From Fragilariopsis cylindrus CCMP1102 (Eukaryota; Bacillariophyta; Bacillariophyceae; Bacillariales; Bacillariaceae), in the NCBI GenBank assembly GCA_900095095.1, contig FMBT01000335.1, forward strand, positions 62,001 to 126,000: a stretch of DNA of 64,000 nucleotides. Reading direction: 5' to 3'. The position numbers and the translations under genes were made by a program. The first letter of the stretch is position 1, and each line of letters opens with the position of its first letter. Of the stretch, positions 1-11,256 are shown piece after piece. The notes beneath the pieces are model-generated. The model was not told the origin of the DNA. It did no database searches and was given only the letters and a program-made list of their open reading frames with translations.

Positions 1-62
1 ATATCTAACTCCTGCAAGTCATTAACTAATGAACTTTTTTCTTCCTGCTTATATAACTACAG

Positions 63-1705
63 CTCTTTCGTGATGGGGCACCAGTTGGACTCATGGAAAA
101 GGTTACAGTTGCATTGCTACGGGACTTGTACGAATCTTCTCATGCCATGGATGAAAAACCTTCGAGAGTAGATATCAACGAGGATTCTCAATCGCAGTTA
201 CATTCCCATCCCAATCTTCAGCGATCACAGACGTTCCCTTTTGGTCGATCATCTTTGACGGAATTCGTAGGTTCGCACAATGGCGAGCCGATTGGTCAAA
301 TAAAGATACATCAGTTTGTTTGTTGGAAGAATAGCTTGTTAATAAAAGTTGGACGAGTATTTCCTGAAGCAAATGAAATCCGCGAGGCAATTATCGAAAT
401 CTTTGTTGCTGTCACAGACCAGGTATCACCACATAGTGTGGCATCCGATGCTATGCGATCCGATATGCAGAGATTGGTGGTCAGTGGCAAAGGGCAACTG
501 GGTCTGCATGGACATAAATTATGGAAAGGGGGATATAACATTGTGCTAGACTCCATCAAAGCTAGTGTGGCTAACAGCACCAACGTTGAACGGTAAGAAT
601 TGCTAATGCGAATAATGAATCCTCATAGTCTGGGATGCAAACAAAATTTCCTTGCTTTTTTTCACACTCGTAATTTTTCCTTGCTTCTTTCCTCTTTAGT
701 CAAGTAGTTTGTCCGGAGTGCTTAGCTCATCAATTGGCGCGAAGCGCCAGTACGTGGAGTTGGGACAGTGTGCGTGCAGCTTCTGATCCTATCGTCCGTT
801 GTATGCGGGGTCACAAAGTGGACAGAAATATGATTTGTGGTACAGTCCCTACCACTGATAAATCAGAAGATGGATTCAAAGTGGGAAATGTACACAAGAA
901 ACTAGTCAAGGATTTGTTGCCCTCTGTTGTAGTTGTGGGGTTATGGGATGACGAATTAAATGCGATTCGTCAAGTAGGTAGTGGATTCGTTGCGAGTAGA
1001 AAAAATGGACTAATCGTGACAGCGGGACATACCCTATTCAATATGGACCCTGGTCGTAATTTTGGAAAACCTCTTCTTGGTATGAAAGATGCCAAAGTTG
1101 TTATAGGACTAATTCCTGATAATAAAGAGAATAATAAAATTGCAGTCTTTCGTTATTTCGCGGAAATTGTTGCAGAAGATATTCACAATATGGATGCTTG
1201 TATTCTAAAGATTACTACAAAGCTTGAGAACGATGTCGCCGATGCTGCGCTGATTGGTGGCCAATCAAAAAGTCTCGTCCAGAACTTTCAAGAGGAGTCA
1301 CTGCCGTCACTGAAGATAACAAGTCGATACGAATTAGAGCAGTCGGTCCGAATAATAGGATTCAACCAGGGCGGCGAAGGTAGATTGGAAAAAGGCAAGC
1401 ATGTGAATCGATCTGCAGACGTAGTCCAAGGTTATATCTGTAAGCAATTTATTCCATCAGATGATCATTCCTCCAGCAGTGGCGATTCGTCATCAAGTGA
1501 AGGTGTATTCGCCCCTAGGGAAGAAATTGTGATAAATAATTGTCCCACTATCGATGGCCACTCAGGTGGGCCCTGTGTTAACGATGAAGGGAAAGTTATT
1601 GGTATATTATCTAGAGCCGATCCTGTTGATCGCGGTAGATGCTATCTAGTGCCATCCAGCGAAATCAGAATCTTGATCAATAAGGCTAAGAAACGAGGAC
1701 CCTGA
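63..1705 (+). CDS. Trypsin-like serine protease domain at C-terminus of a larger (possibly ROCO-type) protein, 5'-partial, spliced
   Basis: Two exons fit: 63..592 and 700..1705. The intron has a GTAAGA donor at 593 and a CTTTAG acceptor at 698-699, and the join keeps the frame. A second acceptor at 61-62 opens the first visible exon, so the gene starts upstream of the window. The 3' exon has an S1 protease triad: His in TAGHT (near 1028), Asp in NMDAC (near 1193) and Ser in GHSGGP (near 1562). Before it lie LFRDGAPVGL, KNSLLIKVGRV and then CPECL followed by a spaced C-x-x-GH. To me these resemble the end of a COR domain and the CPxC segment seen in ROCO/MFHAS-type GTPases. The protease call is firm. 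The ROCO link is from memory of the family, and the GTPase domain itself is outside the window. Confidence 0.75.
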
Positions 1706-1890
1706 AGAAATCAGGCATCCTTCGCAAGCTAGCAATACCTCGTGAAGGACCTTACAAAGTTATAAAACATAACAGCAATGGATCGATATTAATAGAAAAA
1801 TCCCCCACAGACATTAAAAATGTCAATGTGAGGAGGGTTACTCCATACTATCGCAAACTTGAAACTCCTACCATCACAACAGTTGAATGA
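1690..1890 (+). mobile_element. Ty3/gypsy-type integrase C-terminal remnant
   Basis: Starting inside the last codons of the protease gene but in another frame, about 66 codons run open to a TGA at 1888-1890. They include REGPYKVIKHNSNGSI and NVRRVTPYYRK, the pattern of the C-terminal end of gypsy/retroviral-type integrases (GPY..., nG.i, VRRVtPYY). The frame is closed upstream by TAA at 1687-1689, so only the tail of pol remains. A purine-rich stretch at 1926-1934 may be the old polypurine tract. From 1891 to 2219 I see no gene, only a short inverted repeat around ggatgcat near 2010-2030. No LTR pair was found. Confidence 0.6.
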
Positions 1891-2219
1891 CAATAGAAGA
1901 CTATTTGAAATACTTAATATAGATCGGAGGAGAATGCAGTGCGTAGATATCACGGGACTGGTTCACTAGTGATTCATCGCTAAAAGACAATCAATCGCTA
2001 ACGAACTGCATCCACTAAGAATGGATGCATCTCTAGAATAGAACTAATGCTTATAATATACATTATCTCACATATGAAAGCCTCTTCCCTATATACTAGT
2101 CTAGGGCATGGCATGATTTCATGCGTTATTGATAAGATGGATGTGCAACGCCTTACTATTTTTTCTGTAGCAGATAATTGTCCATATGTTAAAATATTTG
2201 ATTTGTCAGTGTCTATTTA

Positions 2220-4376
2220 TTATTTTTTGGCATACAAGACAAAGTCACTATATTGCACCTCCCCACTTTGTATGGCACTTTCGTGTAGATGAGGAATATA
2301 CAATATACGATGTAAAGTACTCGTAGTAGCTTCAGAGTTAAAGAATGGTACTTGTACGATCGGTTGCCATTCTATTATATCACTATTACTGCTGTTTCCT
2401 TGTTCTGTACAAGAATGTAACGACGTCGAGAGTTCCACTAGAAAGTCACAATTTCCTAGTGACATATACGAACCTGGTTCGGGCAGATTCTTGTCGTTAA
2501 ATTGGTTGGTAGTAGATGATGATGATGATGGTGATGATGAAAACGAGGGCGGGCCACTACCATCCTTAGTAAAGGGTTGTGGAAGTTGTCCTGTGAAAGT
2601 GGATGGCGCAAAGCCGAATATAACGTCAGATGAATCTACTGATTCTATGAAGAAGCTAGAGGGGAACCGATACCATTCTCCGCACGTGCAAACGACGGTC
2701 GGTGTGATAGATGATTTGGAATCACTCCCTTCGACGACATTTAGTGATACATTTTCCTTGGAAATTGCATCTGGTATCTGTGCATATAATAATAGCGGTG
2801 CAGAGTAGTATCGGGAAAGGGCAATAGTTCTACTCCAAGAAATAATGCCAGCTGGAATCCAAATCATCGCCAATAAAAAAACACTTAGTGGTATTATGCT
2901 TGTCATCTTTTCTTGTTCTCGTTCTTTTTGTGATTTTGCTATCCACCATGGATGATTCAATAAACCTTGTACGAATGAAACACTAACTATAGCTGCTCCC
3001 AAACACAGACAAGGATAGATAGGGTACAGAAAGCGTTCCTCTTTATGTGGTCGGGGCACCACCACTGCTAGCCATAGATACAGTGGTACCATCAAGATCC
3101 AACCATCCTTCCACGTAGAGGAGGAGGAAGACGATATCTGTTTATTATTATTACTACTAGCATTTCGTTCAGAGTTACACCTCACTAATAAAGACCACAT
3201 CAGCGGCAATATTCCTGCAATGCCCACAACAGCAACATAGTTTAGATTTAGTACCAGATTTTTGATATAGTATGACAATGGTTCCACTCCGTATAATTCA
3301 TCACCACCAGCCTGTGTATTGTACAATAATATATTCCATAAGGGCGACACGATACGACCGTAATGTTGATAATCTATGAACATCACCAACCCTTGTACTA
3401 GGATAGTAATAGGGATAATCCACAGAAAAACGAATATCATCAGTCGTTCACGTTCTACTAGTTCTCGAACTAACACACCAATACCGAGAGGAACCAACAC
3501 CAGTACACCGAAGGGCCAGCCGATGGCGAGCGTTGCCAGTATAGCTAAAACACAAAAACGTCCATGCTGTTTTCTTAAAAATGCTGCCGCCGCATATAAC
3601 CATAATCCCATTAAAGTGGAAGAAGGTAATAGAGCAGCTGACGCATGAGCTGTTCCCGCAGCCGATATGAGTAAAAATTCAGTCACCCATCCGACAAGAG
3701 CAAACCACAAGCTTGTATACATGTAAACATTAGTAACCGTTGTACTTGTAGTAGAAGTGTCATCTGTTTGATTCTTCTTCTTTTTCTTCTTTTTGTCGTC
3801 ATAATCATCTTCGCTTATTATCGTCGTAGTGTGTTTATGGTGGCTGTCGTCGGTTTCTGTTGTTTCACCTTGTTCGACGATAGCTCGACAAAAGGAAACT
3901 TCTCCATATGCCATCCATGCTCCTAAAGTGGCACGTAACAACACAAATACTGCGATCTTTGATGACCGTGATGGATCAAAAATTTGATCTGTTAATAAAG
4001 ACCAGAACCAGGATGGTGGAACGCTTCGACGAAGAATTTGTAGATAAATCCGGGCCAAAAATACCAATGGTGTCAAGTATGCGTACGTTCGTAAGGCATA
4101 TTCGTTCGAATATTCCCATGTTTGAAAGCCCAATAAACTGCCACTATTACTATTACTACTATTACTGTCGTTGACTGCTGCTGCTGCTGCTGCAGCATTT
4201 ATATTGTCGTCGTCATCTCGAAATAATAAATAATGCACAACTTCCCAATAATTAAAGGTCTCGTCACAATCCATGATCGGCATACGATTTGCTAAAGCAA
4301 TACGATATCCAACGTGAATGGGTAAGACGACAAACGTCCAAATCCAACAGGATGATGACAAATACGATGACGGCAT
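2220..4376 (-). CDS. ALG9: ALG9-like alpha-1,2-mannosyltransferase (GT22)
   Basis: This 718-aa protein matches the dolichol-phosphate-mannose-dependent alpha-1,2-mannosyltransferase that adds mannose to the lipid-linked N-glycan precursor on the ER luminal side. The N-terminus has the GT22 signature DCDETFNYWEVVHYLL, then GFQTWEYSNEYALRTYAY, both typical of ALG9. PHKEERFLYPIYP near residue 460 is the second conserved block. Many hydrophobic segments fit a multi-pass ER membrane protein. Ser/Asn/Asp/Lys-rich insertions, such as the Asp/Lys run near residue 190, make it longer than fungal or animal ALG9. No intron is needed. It is divergent from the TPR gene at 4923, and the two share a 546-bp intergenic region. 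Confidence 0.9.
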   Translation of the reverse strand: MPSSYLSSSCWIWTFVVLPIHVGYRIALANRMPIMDCDETFNYWEVVHYLLFRDDDDNINAAAAAAAVNDSNSSNSNSGSLLGFQTWEYSNEYALRTYAYLTPLVFLARIYLQILRRSVPPSWFWSLLTDQIFDPSRSSKIAVFVLLRATLGAWMAYGEVSFCRAIVEQGETTETDDSHHKHTTTIISEDDYDDKKKKKKKNQTDDTSTTSTTVTNVYMYTSLWFALVGWVTEFLLISAAGTAHASAALLPSSTLMGLWLYAAAAFLRKQHGRFCVLAILATLAIGWPFGVLVLVPLGIGVLVRELVERERLMIFVFLWIIPITILVQGLVMFIDYQHYGRIVSPLWNILLYNTQAGGDELYGVEPLSYYIKNLVLNLNYVAVVGIAGILPLMWSLLVRCNSERNASSNNNKQISSSSSSTWKDGWILMVPLYLWLAVVVPRPHKEERFLYPIYPCLCLGAAIVSVSFVQGLLNHPWWIAKSQKEREQEKMTSIIPLSVFLLAMIWIPAGIISWSRTIALSRYYSAPLLLYAQIPDAISKENVSLNVVEGSDSKSSITPTVVCTCGEWYRFPSSFFIESVDSSDVIFGFAPSTFTGQLPQPFTKDGSGPPSFSSSPSSSSSTTNQFNDKNLPEPGSYMSLGNCDFLVELSTSLHSCTEQGNSSNSDIIEWQPIVQVPFFNSEATTSTLHRILYIPHLHESAIQSGEVQYSDFVLYAKK

Positions 4377-4922
4377 TGTATGGTGTCTTTGTTCAGAGAT
4401 GATGTTCTTAGTGGCGAGCCGACACGACCGTTGACTTGCTAGCCTTTCTTGAGGCGGTAAAGAGCGAAAAGCGTGTAGCTACTTTACTAAATAACAAGTT
4501 ATAGATATGTTCACAGATGCTCTTATCGACGAATTGTCATTGTACAACATACAACACATATATGCATAGTCCTAATCGAATAAGTTTACAAGTTACATTA
4601 TTTCGATACTGTAAAAGATTTTCAATTTGATTTGAGACAATTAACTCGTGACTAAATTAATTATGAGTCATGGAAAACCACGCGCGTTCTCTTGTTTTGT
4701 TAGTCACGAGCAGACTGATAAAACGTGATCCAATCCCTCGCGTTTGAAGACATATGACCGTATGACATCTATCTTAGTCATACAAGAAAAATAGCTAACT
4801 TCACATCCAAACGCACATAAAGCGAAGGAAGAAGCAGACGACAAATAGGACTAATAGCCACAAGACAGTTGAGATATTATCTCTTTATTTATCTTTTTAA
4901 TTAATCTATTAGTAGCACCATC
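4377..4922. promoter_or_regulatory. Divergent intergenic region (ALG9-like / TPR gene)
   Basis: This 546-bp AT-rich stretch lies between two divergent start codons and must hold both 5' UTRs and promoters. A run rich in t and a (about 4870-4915) lies directly before the TPR start. I see no ORF, repeat or RNA gene in it. Confidence 0.4.
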
Positions 4923-5483
4923 ATGGCGGACCGAATGAAGAAACTACAGATCGCCCAACAGCATTACGATGTCGGAAAGGATCTATCTTGGAATAAGGGT
5001 GAATTTGACACGGCTCTTGTGGAATTGAAGAAGTCGGTACAAATTCGCGAATCTATCTTGAGTATGTACCATGATGATACATCGAAGTCGTACTACGAGA
5101 TCGGTCGGGTGTTATTTGCACAGAAACACTATACCGACAGTTTAACGTCCTATCGGAAATGTTTGCGGATCCGTGTGAGTCTGTACGGGAAGTTCAACAC
5201 CGACGCGAAGAATACCGACCATTGTGTCCGTCTTGTGGTGCAAGCGAAGGGTCTGTATAGTGGAAGAGAAATCAACGAGGCGGTGGATGCGATCTACAAA
5301 TCAATCGGCCATGAAATCGCTGGTGACACCTATCGTAAAGCCGGACGGAATGCGGAAGCTCAATTGGAATATATTAAAGCTGCTGCCATTGAGGAATATT
5401 TCTTTGGGAAAAGTGGAGAAATTCTTGGGGAACTCAATCGAAAGGCTGGGATTAAAGCACCTCCTCCACCGGGTGGACGCTAG
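4923..5483 (+). CDS. Tetratricopeptide-repeat protein
   Basis: The protein is 186 aa with no low-complexity runs. Residues about 10-110 hold two or three kinesin-light-chain-like TPR units: YDVGKDLSWNKGEFDTAL, YYEIGRVLFAQKHYTDSL and a following helix pair. A further helical pair lies around AGDTYRKAGRNAEAQLEY. The tail is IKAPPPPGGR. TPRs are protein-interaction scaffolds, and nothing here names the partner. There is no signal peptide or membrane segment, so a cytosolic or nuclear location is likely. It starts at the first ATG after an AT-rich leader. Base composition is more balanced than in the neighbours. Confidence 0.75.
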   Translation: MADRMKKLQIAQQHYDVGKDLSWNKGEFDTALVELKKSVQIRESILSMYHDDTSKSYYEIGRVLFAQKHYTDSLTSYRKCLRIRVSLYGKFNTDAKNTDHCVRLVVQAKGLYSGREINEAVDAIYKSIGHEIAGDTYRKAGRNAEAQLEYIKAAAIEEYFFGKSGEILGELNRKAGIKAPPPPGGR

Positions 5484-5593
5484 AATATTATTATACTAGG
5501 CGGATGATCTTTTGCTTTGGGTGATCTATCTTTTGGACACGTGAATTTTTTAAGAGTGTTATAAATATACATACAGTATTGTTTAAAAAAAAA

Positions 5594-6079
5594 CTATTTC
5601 CTGATATTTTGATGCATTAATTGTTCGTGGTTACCATACAATTGTAGGTCTTTAAACCAATATTTTGCAATATTAGTAATTCTTTTCCCCTCTACTTCTT
5701 CTTCTGTCGTTATGATCCCCCTTGTTACAATTCGAAATTCTATCATGTCAGTTTTTTGTATTTTTACAAGCAGAAAATAGAGAAACATATTTCTATAGCC
5801 TAGATAGATTTGTTTCTGCTTTAAAGTGCGGCAAAAAGCCATGCAATCGAAGGTCAAACACTGTTCTGGTTCCCCAACCAGTGGAAAGCTTTTAGAACCA
5901 ACCCTACAATACCTAAAGTGGAATACCTTTTTTTCTGAATTGATTGCTTTAAGTTTATTTATGGATGTTATATTACGAGGTTCCAGATCAACCACACTAA
6001 TTGTGTGATGTGCCATCAAACGATCAGTTAGCTCTTCAATACAATAGTGACATATGTAAAACCAATCCTGATAATACAT
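5594..6079 (-). CDS. Hypothetical protein (doubtful)
   Basis: This is a 161-aa ORF convergent with the TPR gene, with a 110-bp gap. It has no recognised domain, several Cys near the N-terminus (ICHYC) and a central FDCMAFCRTL. Its composition is free of the homopolymers common in neighbouring genes. No signal peptide or clear membrane segment is evident. It may be a real small gene or an open stretch of 3' flank; I cannot tell from sequence alone. Confidence 0.3.
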   Translation of the reverse strand: MYYQDWFYICHYCIEELTDRLMAHHTISVVDLEPRNITSINKLKAINSEKKVFHFRYCRVGSKSFPLVGEPEQCLTFDCMAFCRTLKQKQIYLGYRNMFLYFLLVKIQKTDMIEFRIVTRGIITTEEEVEGKRITNIAKYWFKDLQLYGNHEQLMHQNIRK

Positions 6080-6326
6080 GTACCAAATCGATCTTTGACA
6101 CTGTTATCTTATGGCAACCAAACCATTGTTAATGTTTATTCTGCTCCTTCTTACCTTACATGATGGAGATATACACTGATATTAAGTTGCAGAACTACTA
6201 TTGCTTAGTATAACATGTTGCTCTATTGACCGAGGTGGTTTACTGTGTCATTTTTTTACTATGCATAGAGTATTATATAGGACTGCCTTATTAAAGGTTT
6301 TATTCTTATTGCGATTAAGATTATTT

Positions 6327-7604
6327 TCATTCATTATTTGAATTTGATAATATTATTATTATACGATCTAAATTCCCTTTAGCTTCTTTGATCGCTTCTT
6401 TTGCTTGTTGTAAGTTACTATTACTATCTCTGTTTTCGTCGCCAGCCTCTTCCTTTGGAAAGTTATTAACAGAATCAAAATCTGCAACTCCTGATGTGTA
6501 ACTCAACGATGCTGCTTTACTTAAAGCTTGGGAAAATTCTTCAAACTCTTTATTTGTATACATATTTATTGAATTTGGTAAATGAAGCAATTCAATACAA
6601 TAAAATGGAATGAAATCGATAACATATATGTGAGCATTCCAAGTATATTGATTATTGGGTGAAGAAGAGAAATTATCATCATCATCGTCGTCTTCGTCAC
6701 CGTAGATGATCAATCGATGTATGTGATTGATCGTATCGTTTGTGATGATGATTGGTAGAGAAGAAGAAAAAGAACAAGAACACAACTTACCAGATACGTA
6801 ATCGCCAAAAAAGTCAGGTTCAATATATTCTAACCCTGATTTTATACGTTTTTCTATTCCCACCAAAGGACCTAATTTTTGTATGGCAAGAAAAAAACAA
6901 AACTCAAGGTGAGTACAGTATGATATTTTCCGAAACAGTCGATTGCAATTTCAATTCAATCTATGAATTTCATTATCAATATCATTGTCATTTTCATAAT
7001 TCCATTACTGTATTCATAACAAGAACAAAAAAATCGTACCTATTCCAGTTAGACCAAGATAAGATCGAACGATTCTATTTGTTGTTTTACATGTTTCAAC
7101 GGAAGCTGATTTATCAAATAATGCATTTATACTAGCCTTCTCTAATAGTAATTCTTTATTTTTACTTTCTAATAAATCACGTGGTACATCCGCAAAGGTA
7201 CAATCAATGGTGGCACGTTGATAATTGTCAATTAATGTATTCAGTGCTGTTTGTGCTTCTATCAAACTATTTATTATTATTGTTGACTGGTTTGATGGCG
7301 GCGGCGGTGCTGATTGTTGTTGTTGCACATCATTATTTGCATAGGAAGAATATGGAGATTGTGTAGTCACCAATAGTGTAACACACGCCATTTGTATACA
7401 ATTTCGACGTGTCATTCTTGTCATTGTCTCCGGTGGTGGTACAAGTACTGGATGATGAGTCGTTGTCCTTGTCGTTGTCGTCGTTGTTCTTGTCTTTATC
7501 GTCTTCGTCTTACTGACGATGGAATATGACGATACTTCTTGTGCAACACCATGAAGGAGTGCTCGTATAGATATTAGTAGCATAGTCGTCCATATGAATT
7601 TCAT
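6327..7604 (-). CDS. Predicted thylakoid-lumen protein, three exons, unknown function
   Basis: The model is join of 7604..7040, 6871..6791 and 6547..6327 on the minus strand, 288 aa. The donor at 7039 is GTACG and the acceptor at 6872-6873 is ATTAG. The second donor is a strong GTAAGT at 6790 and the second acceptor AAAG is at 6548-6549. All phases agree. The N-terminus has a hydrophobic signal, a Thr/Arg-rich stretch and then TRRNCIQMACVTLL ending SSYA, like a twin-arginine lumen signal. The mature part has ATIDCTFADVPRDLLESKN and SVETCKTTNRIVRSYLG, which I recall as a conserved stramenopile plastid family without an assigned role. The last exon is acidic and helical. The second intron (243 bp) is the least certain part. 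Confidence 0.65.
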
Positions 7605-7942
7605 TTTTGAGCCGTAGCCTTAGCTTTCTGCTTGTTTGTTTGTTTGCTTAGTATATTTGAATCTGATCACGTATCACGTCGATGTGATGCTCTACTAGTA
7701 CTGAACAAGATAATGTGCAAATGTTTGTTGTGATCGGATGGAGGGCTGATCTATCTCACTCACACTTTACGAACAGTCCGTGCGTCACAGCTACAACATT
7801 CTATTTCTTCTTCTTCTCATATTATAATACACAAGAATTCCCAGAAACTAGTTTCATTTTATGAATGAGGTACTATTACACAAAGTGATCTGTTCTATAT
7901 GGCCAAGTTCCTTGTGCTTATAAATGAGTTAGTTGTTACAAT

Positions 7943-7995
<53 letters not shown>

Positions 7996-9372
7996 TAATA
8001 ATGGTAAAATGGTGCTAATATTTATTAGGCCATGAGCAAAACATTATTTGTACCATTAAACTATTAATTAGTAATTGAAGGGAGGAGTGTTTGGAATCAA
8101 TCTATAAAATTCAACAACCAAAATCTAGCCAACCATAGAGGGGGTAATAGTATGGTCACAATGACAATATAATCCATGAAATTGTCACTACAAGATGATT
8201 GTGACTTTCTGTACCCCACTTCCAATCAGATCAGTGGTATTTTCTAGGCAAGCCGTTTTCTGGCCATTCCAATAGGCTTTGTCTCTGCACAAAGTACCCA
8301 TTAGAGACGATTATTGCATAAGATGACACAATGGATTGGCAGGAGGGATTAGCTCAAGAACAGCTATCTAGATGATGTATATACATGATAGGTTCCTATC
8401 TCTTAAACCATTCATTGCTACTCATAGTGGAATCTCCCCTAAATGTGGGATATATCTCCTACTATATAGTCCTACCAACTGAGAGAGATGAGTATATTCA
8501 TATAATATATTATATATACAACATACAATTCTTGGTTGTGCCTTATCATATAGCAAAAATGTTGCCATGAAACCTATGGAATGACTGTTTGGTCTAGAAC
8601 CTGGTGGTGGGACCTTTGCTTCCTGTGCAGAGCAGCATCAGAGCATCTTGGGAATTCATAATAATAATAATGTCAGTTCTTCTGTTTTTTTTACAATGAC
8701 ACTTTGGGCTGCGCTCCTCCTCCGCTTGCTTGCTTCTATTTGGTTTTGTTCCTTTCCAAAAAACATTGTTCTAATGCCAACAGTTTCTGAACTCTGAACC
8801 ATCCATGAAAAATCAAGGCCATTTTATGATTTACTAGTATCATCAATATTGGTTGTTTTGATTGTTATCGTGGTGGTTACTGCTGTTTAGATAGAATGGG
8901 CAAGGGAAAAGTCAGTCCTCACTACTACTAGGACTACTACTACTACTAGTAGTAGTTCTGAGTCGAATCGAATCACTCATGGATTTCAAATCCCGCGAAG
9001 ACATCATGGCCGCTGACGTACGCGCGATTACTGTACTGCTAGTACTACATTCTGCCGGAGCGAAAATGATGTGAATTCTTATTGAAAAAGAATAATAAAA
9101 CATCAACACCATCCATCATTCATGCTCACGACAGACAATAAAACTTGACAGAATCAATCGAAGATCCGAAATCGAATTGAATGAATCAAACCGCCAATGA
9201 ATCGAATCGAATCAATCGAAATGCCATCGTGCCAAAAGGATAAGATAAGATAGATCGTTGAAGCAACCATTCTTGCCTCGAAAGATTTGGAATTATCTCA
9301 GACTGATATTATATATCAGCACGACGGACAAGCTACACAGCACCGTTTCGCTAGCTCAAAGTAAACCCAAGC
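7605..9372. other. Gene-poor stretch with microsatellite
   Basis: There is no convincing gene in these 1.77 kb. It contains a pure (TG)n tract at 7945-7994. The part from about 8090 to 8660 has more G and C runs (ggggg, cccc) than its surroundings and resembles the composition of the decayed transposon at 26-28 kb, but I found no terminal repeats. The short ORFs here are not coding-like. Confidence 0.5.
7945..7994. repeat. (TG)25 microsatellite
   Basis: An uninterrupted TG dinucleotide run of 50 bp, in intergenic DNA upstream of the lumen-protein gene. Confidence 0.95.
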
Positions 9373-10668
9373 ATGATGTCAATGCTGATGTCGATGCCGA
9401 TGTCGATGTCGATGTCGATGCCGATTTCGACGATGATGATGGCAAAGACAATAGCGAATAGAACAGGAGTTGCCGTCTCTCGTCGATCTACAAACATAAA
9501 TATAAATAATAATAAACGATACAAGTCCACATTAATTTTATTAAGACATGGCAAATCAATATGGAATGGTGGTGTGGGTGAGGCACGATTTACCGGTTGG
9601 GCCGATGTACCACTGACTGTGCAGGGTCGTGTGGAAGCGGTGGCTGCTGGACTACTCTTACGTCATCGTGGTATCAAAGCAAAAAGTGTGTGTGTGGCAT
9701 TCGCATCGGAATTAGAACGAAGTCATGAAACATGTGAATTAGTACTGGCTAGTATGGCAGGACATAAACAAGATTCCTGGTCGACACATCGAATACGTCG
9801 TGATTGGAGATTAAATGAAAGACATTGGGGTATCATCCAAGGCCGATACAAAAATGATCCAGAATTAATAGAAACCTATGGTGAAGAAGAATTAATTAGT
9901 TTTCGACGTTCGTTAAAAGGTAAACCACCACCATTAGAATTAAATAATGATAATGAGAACGGAAAAGATGATGATGCTAAATACTTTAATAATCAAGCAT
10001 CGAATGCACCATTAACAGAAAGTTTACAAGATTGTCAACGTCGTGTCGTTGATTGTTGGACGGATACAATATCGAAAACATTATTTGATGAAACAGATTT
10101 ACCATATCCACCAGAGAATAGAACAATTATGGTGGTGGCACATGCTAATACTATTCGTGCATTAATGGCACATTTTGATGATGTGGATGAATGCCAGATA
10201 CCAAATCTCTTTGTACCAAATTCTGTACCAATACTCTATAATTTTGATGACAAGACAAGGAAACCATTTGAGGATAAATTAGAATCACATACTGTAGCTG
10301 GTATCACATCTCATGCCCGGTGGATGTTGTCAGTAGAAAATCACAATCATATTAGGGATGCAATCACAACTGGTGGTATGTTAACACGTGCATTATTTGA
10401 TTTTATGAATGTCACAAAAGATGGTAAAGTATGTCGAAAAGAATTAGAAGCTGGTATACATGATTTACAAAATCCTGATAATGATAATAGTCATTATGTA
10501 CGTGATTGTGTTGTTGTGGATGTGGCTAAGAAATGTGCCTTTGAAATGAAAGATCCAAATGAATATATCACATTTGAAGAATTTGAACGTAGAACAACAA
10601 TGGCATATAATGAAATACAATCTTTATGTGAAGATGAGCACAGTAGTGAGCATATTGAATGGGTATAA
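9373..10668 (+). CDS. Phosphoglycerate-mutase-like histidine phosphatase with C-terminal EF-hand
   Basis: The protein is 431 aa. The core (residues about 55-320) matches cofactor-dependent phosphoglycerate mutase: LLRHGKSIWN with the phospho-accepting His, FTGWADVPLT, NERHWGIIQG and VVAHANTIRALM with the second catalytic His (family usually HGN, here HAN). Inserts of Asn/Asp sit before the last block. The C-terminal ~110 residues hold one good EF-hand loop (NVTKDGKVCRKE, Glu at position 12) and a degenerate second one. This suggests a Ca2+-responsive mutase, which is inference. The first codons are an imperfect gatgtc hexamer repeat (9375-9440) coding Met/Ser/Pro. The true start may instead be the later MMMAK, whose Arg/Ser-rich following sequence would suit an organelle presequence. 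A 67-codon ORF in another frame overlaps the start and is probably an artefact of the repeat. Confidence 0.85.
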   Translation: MMSMLMSMPMSMSMSMPISTMMMAKTIANRTGVAVSRRSTNININNNKRYKSTLILLRHGKSIWNGGVGEARFTGWADVPLTVQGRVEAVAAGLLLRHRGIKAKSVCVAFASELERSHETCELVLASMAGHKQDSWSTHRIRRDWRLNERHWGIIQGRYKNDPELIETYGEEELISFRRSLKGKPPPLELNNDNENGKDDDAKYFNNQASNAPLTESLQDCQRRVVDCWTDTISKTLFDETDLPYPPENRTIMVVAHANTIRALMAHFDDVDECQIPNLFVPNSVPILYNFDDKTRKPFEDKLESHTVAGITSHARWMLSVENHNHIRDAITTGGMLTRALFDFMNVTKDGKVCRKELEAGIHDLQNPDNDNSHYVRDCVVVDVAKKCAFEMKDPNEYITFEEFERRTTMAYNEIQSLCEDEHSSEHIEWV

Positions 10669-11256
10669 AAGTAATAATAATAATAATGCTAAAAGTAATA
10701 AAGAGTAGCTGCTGAGTGCGCTAGTGATCGAGTGAGTGAATAAACACATTTTTTTCCGACTGAGCTAAAGAATAGTTTCTACGTGAAACAAGGTTTTGTG
10801 GTCCAAATTTTCCTTCCAATTTTGATTTTATCTATTTATTAATTTGGATTTTTGTTCAAAAAGTTGTTTATGATAGCATGGACGGCACACATCTATTCTG
10901 ATTAAATCTTCCTGCTGATATATGCGATTCCTTCCTAGATAACTGTAAAAGGAAATAATCAATAAATACTCCACTAGGTTGTAGTACAGGTACTAATTTA
11001 ATTCTTCAATATTATAATTTCCTGTAGGATGATCATCTCTTTCGTTCTCGTGGTTTTGAATCTGCACTCGGGACTTGATTCCGTATGGTATCATGATTTT
11101 GTACATTGATTCGTGGATGCTTCCACGATTCAAACGACTCAAAGCAAAGATTTTTTTACGACGACGACACTTATTCTTACAGATAAATAAACAGAAAAAC
11201 ACAAAAGCATAAAAGACAAGAAACAACAACTGAACGTAAACGACAGTCTAACAATC
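10669..11256. other. Intergenic region
   Basis: These 588 bp separate two genes on the same strand and hold the mutase 3' end (short aataat repeats) and the hydrolase leader. A minus-strand ORF at 10993-11229 is Lys/Arg/Phe-rich and not convincing. Confidence 0.4.
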
